NCBI GenBank assembly: GCA_030539475.1
Contig: JAUNRY010000152.1
Location: forward strand, 1-5,741
DNA: 5,741 bases
From: Bacteroidia bacterium
GTDB taxonomy: Bacteria > Bacteroidota > Bacteroidia > Bacteroidales > Dysgonomonadaceae
Direction: 5' to 3'
Shown in pieces: positions 5,652-5,741 of the stretch (positions are counted from its first letter, which is position 1; each line of letters opens with the position of its first letter). The notes below the pieces were generated by a model. That model saw nothing but the letters and a program-made list of their open reading frames with translations. It had not been told where the DNA came from and searched no databases. Position numbers and translations under genes: made by a program.

Positions 5652-5690
5652 TTGGTTATCGCCGTTTCCGATAAGCAAATCGAAACTTTT
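5652..5690 (+). other. Two overlapping alternative hairpins after guaB
   Basis: Hairpin A pairs TTATCG (5656-5661) with CGATAA (5669-5674) and adds three pairs beyond one mismatch (5652-5654 with 5676-5678). Hairpin B pairs GTTTC (5664-5668) and GAT (5670-5672) with ATCGAAAC (5679-5686), with C5669 bulged, and is followed directly by four T. They share bases and cannot form together. B resembles a weak backup terminator. Confidence 0.35.
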
Positions 5691-5727
5691 CAGACTTCCC
5701 CACTTCCTATTTCTCCAAAAAAATCAC

Positions 5728-5735
5728 TACCTTTG
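5728..5735 (+). promoter_or_regulatory. -7 promoter element for a gene beyond the right edge
   Basis: TACCTTTG matches TAnnTTTG on the plus strand, followed by CAAACA to the window end. Placed after the guaB terminator-like hairpins, it most likely drives a rightward gene outside the window. No -33 element is evident at normal spacing. Confidence 0.5.
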
Positions 5736-5741
5736 CAAACA

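Noticed and set aside
1..5741. Mobile element, CRISPR array, defence island, tRNA or rRNA
   Set aside because: I found no transposase or integrase motifs, no spaced direct repeats and no structured RNA genes; the five main genes are housekeeping or common envelope enzymes.

Overview
The window looks like ordinary chromosomal sequence from a member of the Bacteroidota, probably order Bacteroidales. The evidence is three clear TAnnTTTG-type -7 promoter elements upstream of genes plus a fourth at the right edge, A/T-rich leaders without strong Shine-Dalgarno sequences, AT-rich intergenic DNA with degenerate 7-bp tandem repeats, and proteins of typical Bacteroidales type. The taxonomic placement is inference from these features; no rRNA gene is present.

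Layout. Positions 8-1654 (+) hold two tandem genes of the endonuclease/exonuclease/phosphatase (EEP) superfamily, separated by 12 bp. The first product is a predicted lipoprotein and the second a predicted signal-peptidase-I-cleaved protein. A perfect 10-bp-stem hairpin at 1658-1690 separates them from a convergent gene. On the minus strand follow a fold-type-I PLP aminotransferase of the aspartate aminotransferase Ib type (best start 2938, stop 1745) and, upstream of it, a typical 2-Cys peroxiredoxin (3753-3112). Each has its own promoter, and a hairpin terminator lies between them, so they are probably separate transcripts. A 341-bp divergent intergenic region (3754-4094) carries the peroxiredoxin promoter, the guaB promoter and a guaB leader of about 140 nt. 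guaB (4095-5573, +), a full-length IMP dehydrogenase with two CBS domains, is followed by terminator-like hairpins and another promoter element facing out of the window.

Functionally this is a housekeeping neighbourhood: de novo guanine nucleotide synthesis (GuaB), amino-acid transamination, peroxide detoxification, and a pair of envelope-located metal-dependent phosphodiesterases of unknown substrate. I see no mobile element, CRISPR array, tRNA, rRNA or defence system, and no convincing new multi-gene system. The points most worth checking are the guaB leader (heptad repeats, a promoter-overlapping palindrome, and a 19-codon ORF in frame with guaB ending 6 nt before its start), the tandem EEP pair, and overlapping alternative hairpins after guaB.
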